Assembly: GCA_913055915.1 (NCBI GenBank)
Contig: CAJXKL010000007.1
Coordinates: 1-64,000 of the forward strand
Source: an uncultured Candidatus Nemicrothrix sp.
GTDB taxonomy: Bacteria > Actinomycetota > Acidimicrobiia > Acidimicrobiales > MedAcidi-G1
Length of the DNA: 64,000 nucleotides
Reading direction: 5' to 3'
Below are positions 25,741-33,400 of this stretch, piece by piece. Positions within the stretch are counted from its first letter, which is position 1. Each line of letters starts with the position of its first letter. A model generated the notes under the pieces. It was not told the origin of the DNA. It saw nothing but the letters and a program-made list of their open reading frames with translations, and did no database searches. The position numbers and the translations under genes were made by a program.

Positions 25741-26928
25741 GTGATGCCAGCAGACCACTTCGACACCGTCATTATCGGTGGTGCCGTGATCGGCAGCGCA
25801 ATCGCCTACTTCCTCTCGGACAACCCCGATTACACCGGCACGATCCTCGTGGTTGAACCGGATCCGACCTACGAGCTGTCCTCCACAACCCTGTCGTGTG
25901 CGAGCATCCGACACCAGTTCTCGAACCCGGTGAACGTGGAGTTGTCGCTCTTTGGCACCGAGTTCCTCGCCGACTTCCACAACCGGGTCGAGGTCGGGGG
26001 CAACTCGCCAGACCTGTGCTTCAGGGACACCGGTTACCTGTTCCTGTCAACCGACTCAGGGTGGGCAACGCTTGAAGCCAGCCACAGAACCCAGACCGAA
26101 TGCGGCGCCGACATCACCTTGATGGACCGTGAGCAGCTCGGTCACCGGTTTCCCTACCTGGCCGTCGACGATCTCGCCGGAGGGAGCATCGGTGTCGCCG
26201 GAGAGGGGACCTTCGACGCCTTCGCCCTCATGTGGGGGCTCCGGCAGTGCGCCCGCCGCAACGGAGCCGAGTACGCGACTGACAGGGCCGTGGGCCTGCA
26301 GGTCGAGGACAACCGCGTCGTGTCCGTACAGCTCGAGAGCGGGCGCACAGTTGGCTGCAACCACGCTGTGAATGCCGCCGGCCCACGCTCCGCCGCTATT
26401 GCCGAGATGGCAGGAATTGAGCTGCCTGTCGAGCCCCGAAACCGGTCCGTGTTCGTGTTCGACGCTGCCGAGCCAGCCGAGCGCAACCTGCCGATGATCG
26501 TGGACCCGTCAGGGATCTACGTGAGATCCGAACCGCCCCACTTCATCGCCGGGGCCCCGCCCACAGACGACATGGCCGTCGACCCCGATGACCTGACGGT
26601 CGTACACGAGGAATTCCGGGACCTGATCTGGCCCGTACTAGTCCAGCGGATACCCAGCTTCGACCGCCTGAAGGTCAAGCACTCCTGGGCCGGCCACTAC
26701 GCCTACAACACCCTCGACCAGAACGCCATCGTCGGTCCCGCCCAACCAGTTGAGAACCTCATCCTCGCCAACGGGTTCAGTGGGCACGGGCTGCAACAGG
26801 CCCCCGGGGTGGGTCGGGCCGTGGCCGAAAAGCTCACGTACGGCGAGTACACCAGCATTGACCTCAACCAACTGGGCTACGCCCGCGTCGTCGCCGGCGA
26901 ACCTTTCCCGGAGTCGGCAATCATCTGA
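25741..26928 (+). CDS. FAD-dependent oxidoreductase, DAO family (sarcosine/dimethylglycine oxidase-like)
   Basis: A 395-residue D-amino-acid-oxidase-fold flavoprotein. N-terminal dinucleotide motif IIGGAVIGSAIAYFL (a variant in which the middle glycine is alanine), VEPDP, SSTTLSCASIRHQFS, FAD-binding second half HAVNAAGPRSAAIAEMAG, and C-terminal WAGHYAYNTLDQNAIVG plus LANGFSGHGLQQAPGVGRAVAE. This fits the FOXRED1/sarcosine oxidase subgroup that oxidises N-methylated or secondary amino acids. GTG (25741) and ATG (25744) are adjacent possible starts. The neighbouring threonine aldolase handles glycine, the expected end product of such demethylation. Confidence 0.87.
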   Translation: MMPADHFDTVIIGGAVIGSAIAYFLSDNPDYTGTILVVEPDPTYELSSTTLSCASIRHQFSNPVNVELSLFGTEFLADFHNRVEVGGNSPDLCFRDTGYLFLSTDSGWATLEASHRTQTECGADITLMDREQLGHRFPYLAVDDLAGGSIGVAGEGTFDAFALMWGLRQCARRNGAEYATDRAVGLQVEDNRVVSVQLESGRTVGCNHAVNAAGPRSAAIAEMAGIELPVEPRNRSVFVFDAAEPAERNLPMIVDPSGIYVRSEPPHFIAGAPPTDDMAVDPDDLTVVHEEFRDLIWPVLVQRIPSFDRLKVKHSWAGHYAYNTLDQNAIVGPAQPVENLILANGFSGHGLQQAPGVGRAVAEKLTYGEYTSIDLNQLGYARVVAGEPFPESAII

Positions 26929-26955
26929 ACCCGACCACCCCTGGCGACCGCCTGC

Positions 26956-27720
26956 TCAGGTCTCGCCGAGGTAGGCAGCCCTCATCTCGGGGTTGGCCAG
27001 CAGAGACTCAGCAGAGTCGTCCAGCACAACCATGCCGGTCTGGAGCACCCAACCGCGGTCAGCGATGGACAGGGCCATGTTGGCGTTCTGCTCAACCATG
27101 AACACCGCCATCCCCTCCTCGTTGATCTGCTGGATGAGGTCGAAGTTCTGCTGCACGAGGGCAGGAGCCAGGCCCATCGACGGCTCGTCCATCAACAGGA
27201 CCGTCGGCCTCGACATCAGAGCACGCCCAATGGCGACCATCTGCTGTTCACCACCGGAGAGGGTTCCGGCCTTCTGGGAGAGCCGCTCCTCAACCCGGGG
27301 AAAGAGTTCGAACACGTGCTGAAGGTCGGCCTCGATCCCGTCCCTGTCGCTGCGCAGGTAGGCGCCCAGAACGAGGTTCTCCTTGACGGTGAGCCTCTTG
27401 AACAGGCGACGATTCTCGGGAACCATCGTCACACCGTTCTCGACCCGGTAGCTGATGGGCTTGTTGTTGACCACCTCGCCGTTGAGTACCACGTCCCCTG
27501 AGGTCGGTACGACCATTCCCAGAAGCGTCTTGAGCGTGGTCGTCTTGCCACTGGCGTTTCCACCCAACAGGCACACGAGCTCGCCCGGGTAGATAGCCAG
27601 GTTCACGTCCTTGAGGATGTGGACGGCGCCGTAGTGGGTGTTCACGTCGCGGAACTCAAGCAGCGCCACGCGGTCGCCGTTACCGATCGGGGCCATGGTG
27701 GAATCGCCTCCCGCGCTCAT
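26956..27720 (-). CDS. livF: Branched-chain amino acid-type ABC transporter ATP-binding protein
   Basis: A 254-residue ATPase: Walker A LGGNASGKTTTLK (N in place of the common P-N-G order), Q-loop MVPENRRLFKRLTV, signature LSGGEQQMVAIGRALM, Walker B VLLMDEPSMGLAPA, H-loop-equivalent FMVEQNANMAL. Those final two motifs are LivF-specific. The ATG at 27720 overlaps the livG stop (ATGA), so upstream ORF sequence is discarded. Last gene of livHMGF. Substrates may be branched-chain amino acids, short amides, urea or other small molecules. Confidence 0.92.
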   Translation of the reverse strand: MSAGGDSTMAPIGNGDRVALLEFRDVNTHYGAVHILKDVNLAIYPGELVCLLGGNASGKTTTLKTLLGMVVPTSGDVVLNGEVVNNKPISYRVENGVTMVPENRRLFKRLTVKENLVLGAYLRSDRDGIEADLQHVFELFPRVEERLSQKAGTLSGGEQQMVAIGRALMSRPTVLLMDEPSMGLAPALVQQNFDLIQQINEEGMAVFMVEQNANMALSIADRGWVLQTGMVVLDDSAESLLANPEMRAAYLGET

Positions 27721-28505
27721 GCCTGATCCTCCGCCGGGCGTCCCAGGTAGGCCTCGACCACATCGGGGTTGGTCGACACCTCGTCGTAGGATCCCTGGGC
27801 GATCGGAACGCCGTGATCCAGCACGACAACCCGGTCCGAGACATCTCTGACCACGCGCATGTCGTGTTCGATCATGACAATCGTGAAACCCCATTCGGAC
27901 CGGAGGCGTCCGATGAGTGCCGTCAACTCGGCGGTCTCCATGGGGTTCATTCCGGCAACCGGCTCGTCGAGCAGCATCAGGCGGGGCTGGGTAGCCATGG
28001 CCCGTGCAACCTCAAGGCGCCTCCTGTTGGCGTACGAGAGCACGAAGGCGGGCTGGTCGTATCGGTAGCCGACGAGGCGGGAACCAAAGAAGGCAAGGAC
28101 CTCCTTGGCCCGCTCCTCAATCTCCCGTTCCTCCTTCTTGAACGCCGACGTCTGGAGGAGGGCTCCAAGGACCAGCTGCGAGGTTCGGCAGTGCTGGGCG
28201 ACCATGATGTTTTCGAGCACGGTCATGTTGGGAAACAGCCGCACGTTCTGGAACGTACGTGCAATTCCCAGGCCGGTCACCTGGTGAGGGTCAAGGCCCA
28301 GGATCGACTCGCCGTCAAACAGGATATCTCCCTCAGTCGGGTCCACAAGACCGGTGATGGCATTGAAGAACGTGGTCTTGCCAGCACCGTTGGGACCGAT
28401 CACGCTGACGATCTCCCCCTCGTCGACGTGGAAGTTGAGGCCCGACAGGGCATCAAGGCCACCGAACGTGATCTTCAGGTCACGAATCTCCATGAGATGG
28501 CTCAT
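27717..28505 (-). CDS. livG: Branched-chain amino acid-type ABC transporter ATP-binding protein
   Basis: A 262-residue ATPase with Walker A GPNGAGKTTFFNAITG, Q-loop IARTFQNVRLFPNMTV, signature LSYANRRRLEVARAMA, Walker B LMLLDEPVAGMNP and H-loop IEHDM. The YANRR signature in place of LSGGQ-type is normal for LivG. ATGA overlaps join it to livM upstream and livF downstream. An internal ATG four codons in is an alternative start. Confidence 0.93.
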   Translation of the reverse strand: MSHLMEIRDLKITFGGLDALSGLNFHVDEGEIVSVIGPNGAGKTTFFNAITGLVDPTEGDILFDGESILGLDPHQVTGLGIARTFQNVRLFPNMTVLENIMVAQHCRTSQLVLGALLQTSAFKKEEREIEERAKEVLAFFGSRLVGYRYDQPAFVLSYANRRRLEVARAMATQPRLMLLDEPVAGMNPMETAELTALIGRLRSEWGFTIVMIEHDMRVVRDVSDRVVVLDHGVPIAQGSYDEVSTNPDVVEAYLGRPAEDQA

Positions 28506-30364
28506 GCTCCGCTCCCCTCGTGTCCCTCGGCTCCGCTGGCTTCAGCTGCATGCAGCTCTTCCTCGTGCTCCTCGCCCTCGTGCTCCTCGCCCTTCAGCCA
28601 GACATCCTGGAGGAACTCCTCCTGATGGAGTTCCTGGCTGCGCCGGGCGCTCGGGACAAGGCCCTCTGGCCGCTGGAGCATCATGAATACCAGCAGGGCG
28701 CCGTAGATCAACAACTTGAACGACTGGAACTCGTGGAGCAGGCCGGGCTGCCTGGGCCCACCAAGGACGCCGATCAGCACGAACGAACCCACGAGTACAC
28801 CTGCGATATTGCCCATTCCACCCACGATCACGACAACCAGGATGATTATCGAGACAAGGATCATAAAGCTGTTCGGGAACACCGAACCGACCTTTGCCAC
28901 GAGGATCGCACCACTGAACGAGGCCAGCACGGCGCCCACAACGAAAGCCAGAAGCTTGGCGTTGACGGTGTTGATCCCCATCGCCTCGGCGACCTTCTCG
29001 TCCTCGCGGATTGCCATCCAGGCCCTCCCGAGACGTGACGCCTGAAGGCGCCAGGATATGTAGATGGCTAGTGCGCAGAACACCAGCACCAGGTAGAACA
29101 CCGACCTCGGGTCGGTGCCCTTGATTGTCACAAACCCCAGATCTACGCCGGGAACGTTGGTAATCCCCTGCGCACCGCCGAAGTAGGGCTTCAACCAGTC
29201 GGACATGAACAGCAGGCGGATGATCTCACCGAAGCCGAGGGTCACGATCGCCAGGTAGTCGCCGCGCATCCTGATCACGGGCGCACCGATTATCAGGCCA
29301 ACCAGGCCGGCAAAGACGACGACGATCACGAGGGTGATGGCGAAGTGCATTTCCGGGGCGAAGAACGGAGAGTCGGGCGATGTCAACACGGCCGTCGTGT
29401 AGCCACCGACGGCGAAGAAGGCCACGTACCCGAGATCGAGGATTCCGGCAAGGCCGACCACGATGTTGAGACCCAGGGCCAACAGCAGGAACAACCCGAC
29501 GTTCGCCAGCAGTTCGTTCATGATCGTGCCCAGGAACAGGGGCAGGATGATGGTCAGGAGGGCTACAAGCAGGAAGAGGATCATGGATGCCCGCTTGCGC
29601 TCGGGGCCCTGCAGTTCGCCGTAATTGGCCTTTGCGGCCTTGAACCTGCCCCTGGTCAGCATCGACACGACCCCGATGATGACCACCAGAACGATCGACC
29701 AGACAACGGTGACCCCGCCCCGGTTGGCGTAGATGGAGTCTGTCAGGGATTGCAGGCCGAACCCCTCAGAAAGGTCTGCGATTGCCCCCTCCAGTACAGC
29801 GATACCAAGCAGGCCGAAGGCGCCATAGGACACGACCCGTCTGACACCGGCTGGAATCACATGAATCGATGAGCCCAGCAGGCCAAGGACGCTGCACGCA
29901 GCGATCCACGCCACGACCCCGAAACCGAGACCACGCCCGTAGTTGAGCAACTCCAGAAGTTGCGGACTCCAGTTGACCAGCGGGTCACGGAGGTTGAAGG
30001 TGTCGAGGGCGACTATGAACACGGCCATACCGAAACCGCCGAGCAGGCCTGTCAGGGCACCGGCCAGGAGGTCGCGGCCTCCGGGCTCAGGCGATTCCAC
30101 ACCCTCCAGCTCGACGTGCCTGGACACTACGAATCCCAGCACCAGGGGAATCCAGAGCAACGACAGGTAACCGAGGCTCAGGACAGGATGGATGAGGATG
30201 CGCCGGTCCAGTCCAACCGGCATGCCGATCAACGACACCAGGACAAGAGCAAGGGTGCAGAGACCGCCCCACTTGCCAACATTTCGCCAGTCCTGGTCGG
30301 CCACGGGAGCGCGGTAACCGGACCTGGAAGACGGTGCGGACGAAGAGGTCATGGTGGCGCTCAT
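28502..30364 (-). CDS. livM: Branched-chain amino acid-type ABC transporter permease, extended
   Basis: A 620-residue permease. Residues from about 270 onward are the LivM core (LGLNIVVGLAGILDLGYVAFFAVGGYTTAVL, VIRMRGDYLAIVTLGFGEIIRL, GRAWMAIREDEKVAEAMGIN, VVVGGMGNIAGVLVG). About 260 residues before that contain six or so further membrane segments. The last 40 residues are a Glu/His-rich hydrophilic tail (GEEHEGEEHEEELHAAE). Ordinary LivM proteins are 300-425 residues. It overlaps livH by four bases and livG by four bases. Confidence 0.9.
   Translation of the reverse strand: MSATMTSSSAPSSRSGYRAPVADQDWRNVGKWGGLCTLALVLVSLIGMPVGLDRRILIHPVLSLGYLSLLWIPLVLGFVVSRHVELEGVESPEPGGRDLLAGALTGLLGGFGMAVFIVALDTFNLRDPLVNWSPQLLELLNYGRGLGFGVVAWIAACSVLGLLGSSIHVIPAGVRRVVSYGAFGLLGIAVLEGAIADLSEGFGLQSLTDSIYANRGGVTVVWSIVLVVIIGVVSMLTRGRFKAAKANYGELQGPERKRASMILFLLVALLTIILPLFLGTIMNELLANVGLFLLLALGLNIVVGLAGILDLGYVAFFAVGGYTTAVLTSPDSPFFAPEMHFAITLVIVVVFAGLVGLIIGAPVIRMRGDYLAIVTLGFGEIIRLLFMSDWLKPYFGGAQGITNVPGVDLGFVTIKGTDPRSVFYLVLVFCALAIYISWRLQASRLGRAWMAIREDEKVAEAMGINTVNAKLLAFVVGAVLASFSGAILVAKVGSVFPNSFMILVSIIILVVVIVGGMGNIAGVLVGSFVLIGVLGGPRQPGLLHEFQSFKLLIYGALLVFMMLQRPEGLVPSARRSQELHQEEFLQDVWLKGEEHEGEEHEEELHAAEASGAEGHEGSGA
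28562..28591 (-). repeat. Perfect 15-bp tandem duplication in the livM tail
   Basis: CTCGTGCTCCTCGCC is present at 28562-28576 and again at 28577-28591 (plus strand). On the coding strand it encodes GEEHE twice and enlarges the His/Glu-rich C-terminal tail of LivM. Confidence 0.9.
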
Positions 30365-31488
30365 GCCCTGTCCTCGGCCGAGAGTTGCTCACCGAACAGG
30401 CCGGACGGCTTGAACAGGAGCACCAACACCAGCACGGTGAACGCCACAGCGTCCTTCAGCTGGGACACGCCGGGAACCCCGAGCGGCTCGAGGATCACCA
30501 GCGGAGCGATCGATTCAGCTGACCCCAGGGAGATTCCACCGATCATGGCGCCGGGCAGGTTTCCGATGCCGCCGACGACAGCTGCCGTGAAGGCCTTGAT
30601 GCCGGGCAGGAAGCCGGTCATGTGGGTGACGCTGCGGAACAGCAAACCCCAGAGGATTCCAGCGATCCCGGCCATGGCCCCACCGACGGCGAAGGTGGTG
30701 ACGATCGTGCGGTTCACGTTGATGCCCATGAGGGCGGCGATCTCTTTGTCCTCGGCCACGGCTCGCATCGCCTTGCCGGTCCTGGTGCGTTCAACCAGGT
30801 ACCAGAGGCCCGCCATGGACATGGCTGCCACGAGCAGCACAAGCAACTTCGTGCCGGCAATCTCGAAGGTCAGGATGGACCTCTGCTTGGATAGCCACTG
30901 TGGCAGCTGCGGGTAACTCTTGGTTGAAGGCCCGAATACACCCATGACCGCATTCTGGATGAAGAAGGAAACGCCAATGGAGGTGATGAGGGGAATGAGA
31001 CGTGGTGACTCCCGCAGCGGACGGTATGCGACCCGTTCCATCAGAACAGCTGTGAGCGTGGAGACCATAATCGCAAGGACGATGATGATGACGAGGGACA
31101 GGAGGAAATTGCTCTCCCATAGGCCGTTGGCCGAGAACTTGTCGGATGCAATGAACCCCGTCATGGCTCCGGCCATGAAGACCTCGCCGTGGGCGAAGTT
31201 GATGAAACCCAGTACCCCGTAGACCATTGAGTAGCCGAGGGCGATGAGCCCGTACATGGCGCCCTGCGAGAGCCCGGACATGAGCAGGCCCTTGAACTGG
31301 TCCCCCGTCAGGCCCACGGCGTCGGGGTTACGCCACCGGGCGAAGGGATTGTCAGGCGCAACCTGTTGGGCAATGAACGCCAGAACGCCGATGACGATCA
31401 GGCTCACGAGGAAGATCCTTATGAGGGTGAGGAACCTGTCGACCTTGGAAACCTGACGGGCCGACTTCCTCTCGATCGTCGCTGTCAA
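30361..31488 (-). CDS. livH: Branched-chain amino acid-type ABC transporter permease
   Basis: A 375-residue permease. After an N-terminal membrane anchor (about residues 22-42) the core shows LSQGAMYGLIALGYSMVYGVLGFINFAHGE, RPLRESPRLIPLITSIGVSFF, GKAMRAVAEDKEIAALMGINVNR, and FTAAVVGGIGNLPGAMIGG, all LivH hallmarks. The ORF has no ATG or GTG in a sensible place; TTG at 31488 with AGGGGG about nine bases upstream is the best start. No binding-protein gene lies beside the cluster, so the substrate must be judged from elsewhere in the genome. Confidence 0.88.
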   Translation of the reverse strand: MTATIERKSARQVSKVDRFLTLIRIFLVSLIVIGVLAFIAQQVAPDNPFARWRNPDAVGLTGDQFKGLLMSGLSQGAMYGLIALGYSMVYGVLGFINFAHGEVFMAGAMTGFIASDKFSANGLWESNFLLSLVIIIVLAIMVSTLTAVLMERVAYRPLRESPRLIPLITSIGVSFFIQNAVMGVFGPSTKSYPQLPQWLSKQRSILTFEIAGTKLLVLLVAAMSMAGLWYLVERTRTGKAMRAVAEDKEIAALMGINVNRTIVTTFAVGGAMAGIAGILWGLLFRSVTHMTGFLPGIKAFTAAVVGGIGNLPGAMIGGISLGSAESIAPLVILEPLGVPGVSQLKDAVAFTVLVLVLLFKPSGLFGEQLSAEDRA

Positions 31489-31700
31489 CCAAGTACCCCC
31501 TTCAAAGTGACAAGTAGTCCCATCAGGGCCCCGGCCGACTACACAATCGTCGCCGCGCACCAGAGGGGCACGATCACAGACGACTGGTGGGCAGACCCCC
31601 TGATGCTGCGAGAGGCACCGTAGCGCGCCCGAGCCGGTGGTCCAACACCCTGACACGCCCCATCATCCCTGCCTGAACTACCACGGATAACATCCCGGAC
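31489..31700. other. Divergent intergenic region livH / aminotransferase-like operon
   Basis: This 212-base spacer must contain both promoters. On the plus strand TAACAT at 31688-31693 ends 7 bases before the ATG at 31701, predicting a leaderless message. On the minus strand only the livH ribosome-binding site is evident. No recognisable riboswitch or repeat was found. Confidence 0.45.
31688..31693 (+). promoter_or_regulatory. -10 element for a leaderless aminotransferase-like transcript
   Basis: TAACAT followed by 7 bases and then ATG (31701), with no Shine-Dalgarno sequence. The spacing places the transcription start on or next to the A of ATG. Confidence 0.5.
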
Positions 31701-32639
31701 ATGATGCAGAGCGACCTGCCGGTCAGTGGCCGCAGCACCCATCAGGCACTTCCAGATCCGCGAAACGCCACCGTCCAGATCTACATCAACGGCATCTTCC
31801 ATCCCAGGCCTGAGGCGAAGGTCTCGGTGTTTGACAGCGGCTTTCTGGTGGGCGACGGGGTCTGGGAGGGAATCCGGCTCCACAATGGCTGCTTCGCCTT
31901 CATCGATCGCCACCTGGATCGCCTCTTTGCCGGGCTGGCTGCAATCGACCTCGACATGAGGATGACCCGTGCCGAAGTCACCGATGCGCTCAGGTCCACC
32001 ATCGATCAAAACGACATGCACGACTCGGTGCACGTGCGCCTGATGGTCACGAGGGGCGACAAGACAACGCCCTCCCAGCATCCGACCAACGTCATTGACG
32101 GACCCAACGTCGTCATCATCGCCGAGCACAAGACTGCCGACCCGGCCGTGTCCGATCAGGGGGTCTCACTGTTCACGGCGACCGTCCGCCGACCACCACC
32201 CGACACCCTCGACCAGCGCCTCAACTCACACTCCAAGCTGCACGAGGTGATCGCCCTGATCCAGGCGACGCGGGCCGGAGCCGACGAGGCACTCATGCTG
32301 GACCCCACGGGAGCAGTCGCCACCTGCAATGCCACCAACTTCTTCGTGGTCAGGTCAGGTGAACTCTGGACCTCGACCGGCCACTACAACCTGCACGGCA
32401 TCACCCGCGCCGTGGTTCTCGAGGAGGCGGCAGCAGCGGGCATCGCCACTAGGGAGCAGCCCTTCTCCCTGACCGACGTCTACTCAGCCGACGAGGCCTT
32501 CGTCACCGGAACATTTGGTGGCCTGACCCCTGTCTCCGAGGTCGACGGGCGCACCATCGGTACCGGAACCCGTGGCCCGGTGACCTCACGCCTGAACGAC
32601 CTCTACCGCAGGGCAGTGGCCGCCTCGGTAGGGCTGTGA
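31701..32639 (+). CDS. Class IV aminotransferase-like protein (BCAT/DAAT fold), atypical active site
   Basis: A 312-residue member of the class IV (ilvE/D-amino acid aminotransferase) fold: VSVFDSGFLVGDGVWEGIR, IDRHLDRLFAGL, HVRLMVTRG, DEALMLDPTGAV, HGITRAVVLEEA and TGTFGGLTPVSEVDG. In the segment where these enzymes carry the PLP lysine followed by xxNYLxN, I read LNSHSKLHEVIAL. By my alignment Asn175 occupies the lysine position and Lys179 lies four residues later. The glutamate of the usual SExxxxNIF motif is Cys209 (TCNATNFF). It may be altered in chemistry. It is 13 bases upstream of a sulfotransferase-like gene; plants have a fusion of the two domains. Confidence 0.85.
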   Translation: MMQSDLPVSGRSTHQALPDPRNATVQIYINGIFHPRPEAKVSVFDSGFLVGDGVWEGIRLHNGCFAFIDRHLDRLFAGLAAIDLDMRMTRAEVTDALRSTIDQNDMHDSVHVRLMVTRGDKTTPSQHPTNVIDGPNVVIIAEHKTADPAVSDQGVSLFTATVRRPPPDTLDQRLNSHSKLHEVIALIQATRAGADEALMLDPTGAVATCNATNFFVVRSGELWTSTGHYNLHGITRAVVLEEAAAAGIATREQPFSLTDVYSADEAFVTGTFGGLTPVSEVDGRTIGTGTRGPVTSRLNDLYRRAVAASVGL

Positions 32640-32652
32640 ACCAGACGGCGCC

Positions 32653-33372
32653 GTGACGCTACGCATCAACTGCTGGTCGGGGCCGAGGAACATCTCCACG
32701 GCCCTCATGTACTCCTTCAGGCAACGATCCGACACGCTCGTATTCGATGAGCCCATCTACGCCCATTACCTGAGGGCCAGCGGAAGGGAGCATCCGGGCC
32801 GGGCGGAGACCCTCGCCAGTCAGGACCCCGATGGCGATGCCGTGGTTCGCAACCTGATCCTCGGCCCCCACCCCAGCCCAATCGTCTTCCTCAAGATGAT
32901 GAGCCACCACCTCATTGACCTGGACACGACATTCCTCCGCAGATGCCGAAACATCCTCCTGATACGCGACCCACACCACGTGCTGCGCTCGCTGAGCGTA
33001 AACATCCCCGATGTCAACCTCGGCGACACGGGCCTTGAATCCCAGATCGACCTTCTGGACTCGATCCTCAACGCGGACGGAGACCCGATCGTCGTGGACT
33101 CTGCAGCGCTGCTTGCCGATCCTGAGGGCATGCTCCGAAAGATGTGCTCGGTGCTGGAGATCAGTTTCGAGGACGCCATGTTGTCGTGGCCATCGGGGCC
33201 CAAGCCCGAGGACGGGACATGGGCGGTCCACTGGTATGCGAATGCCCACGCCTCCACCGGATTCCTTGCCGGGATTCCGAGCAACGACCCCCTACCCACC
33301 CACCTGGGACCCGTACTGGAAGCAGCCCGACCCCTCTACGAGAGGCTCCTGGAACACTCCCTTTCCCCCTGA
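32653..33372 (+). CDS. Sulfotransferase-like P-loop protein
   Basis: A 239-residue protein starting at GTG. The N-terminal INCWSGPRNISTALMYSF is a PAPS-binding-type loop (WSGPRNxST), followed by VFDEPIYAHYLR, the helix FLKMMSHHL, ILLIRDPHHVLRSL (3'-phosphate-binding-type Arg/Ser strand) and WPSGPKPEDGTWAVHWYANAHASTGF. The same string of motifs occurs in the N-terminal half of plant branched-chain-aminotransferase-like proteins, whose C-terminal half matches the preceding gene. No biochemical activity is known to me. It lies between the aminotransferase-like gene and the selenoprotein gene. Confidence 0.78.
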   Translation: MTLRINCWSGPRNISTALMYSFRQRSDTLVFDEPIYAHYLRASGREHPGRAETLASQDPDGDAVVRNLILGPHPSPIVFLKMMSHHLIDLDTTFLRRCRNILLIRDPHHVLRSLSVNIPDVNLGDTGLESQIDLLDSILNADGDPIVVDSAALLADPEGMLRKMCSVLEISFEDAMLSWPSGPKPEDGTWAVHWYANAHASTGFLAGIPSNDPLPTHLGPVLEAARPLYERLLEHSLSP

Positions 33373-33400
33373 CCCGCCGAGGTCACGCTGGTAGGTGGCC

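Noticed and set aside
26956-31488. A glycine or other riboswitch in the livH or ltaE leaders
   Set aside because: Only simple hairpins are visible; no conserved riboswitch core could be recognised by eye.
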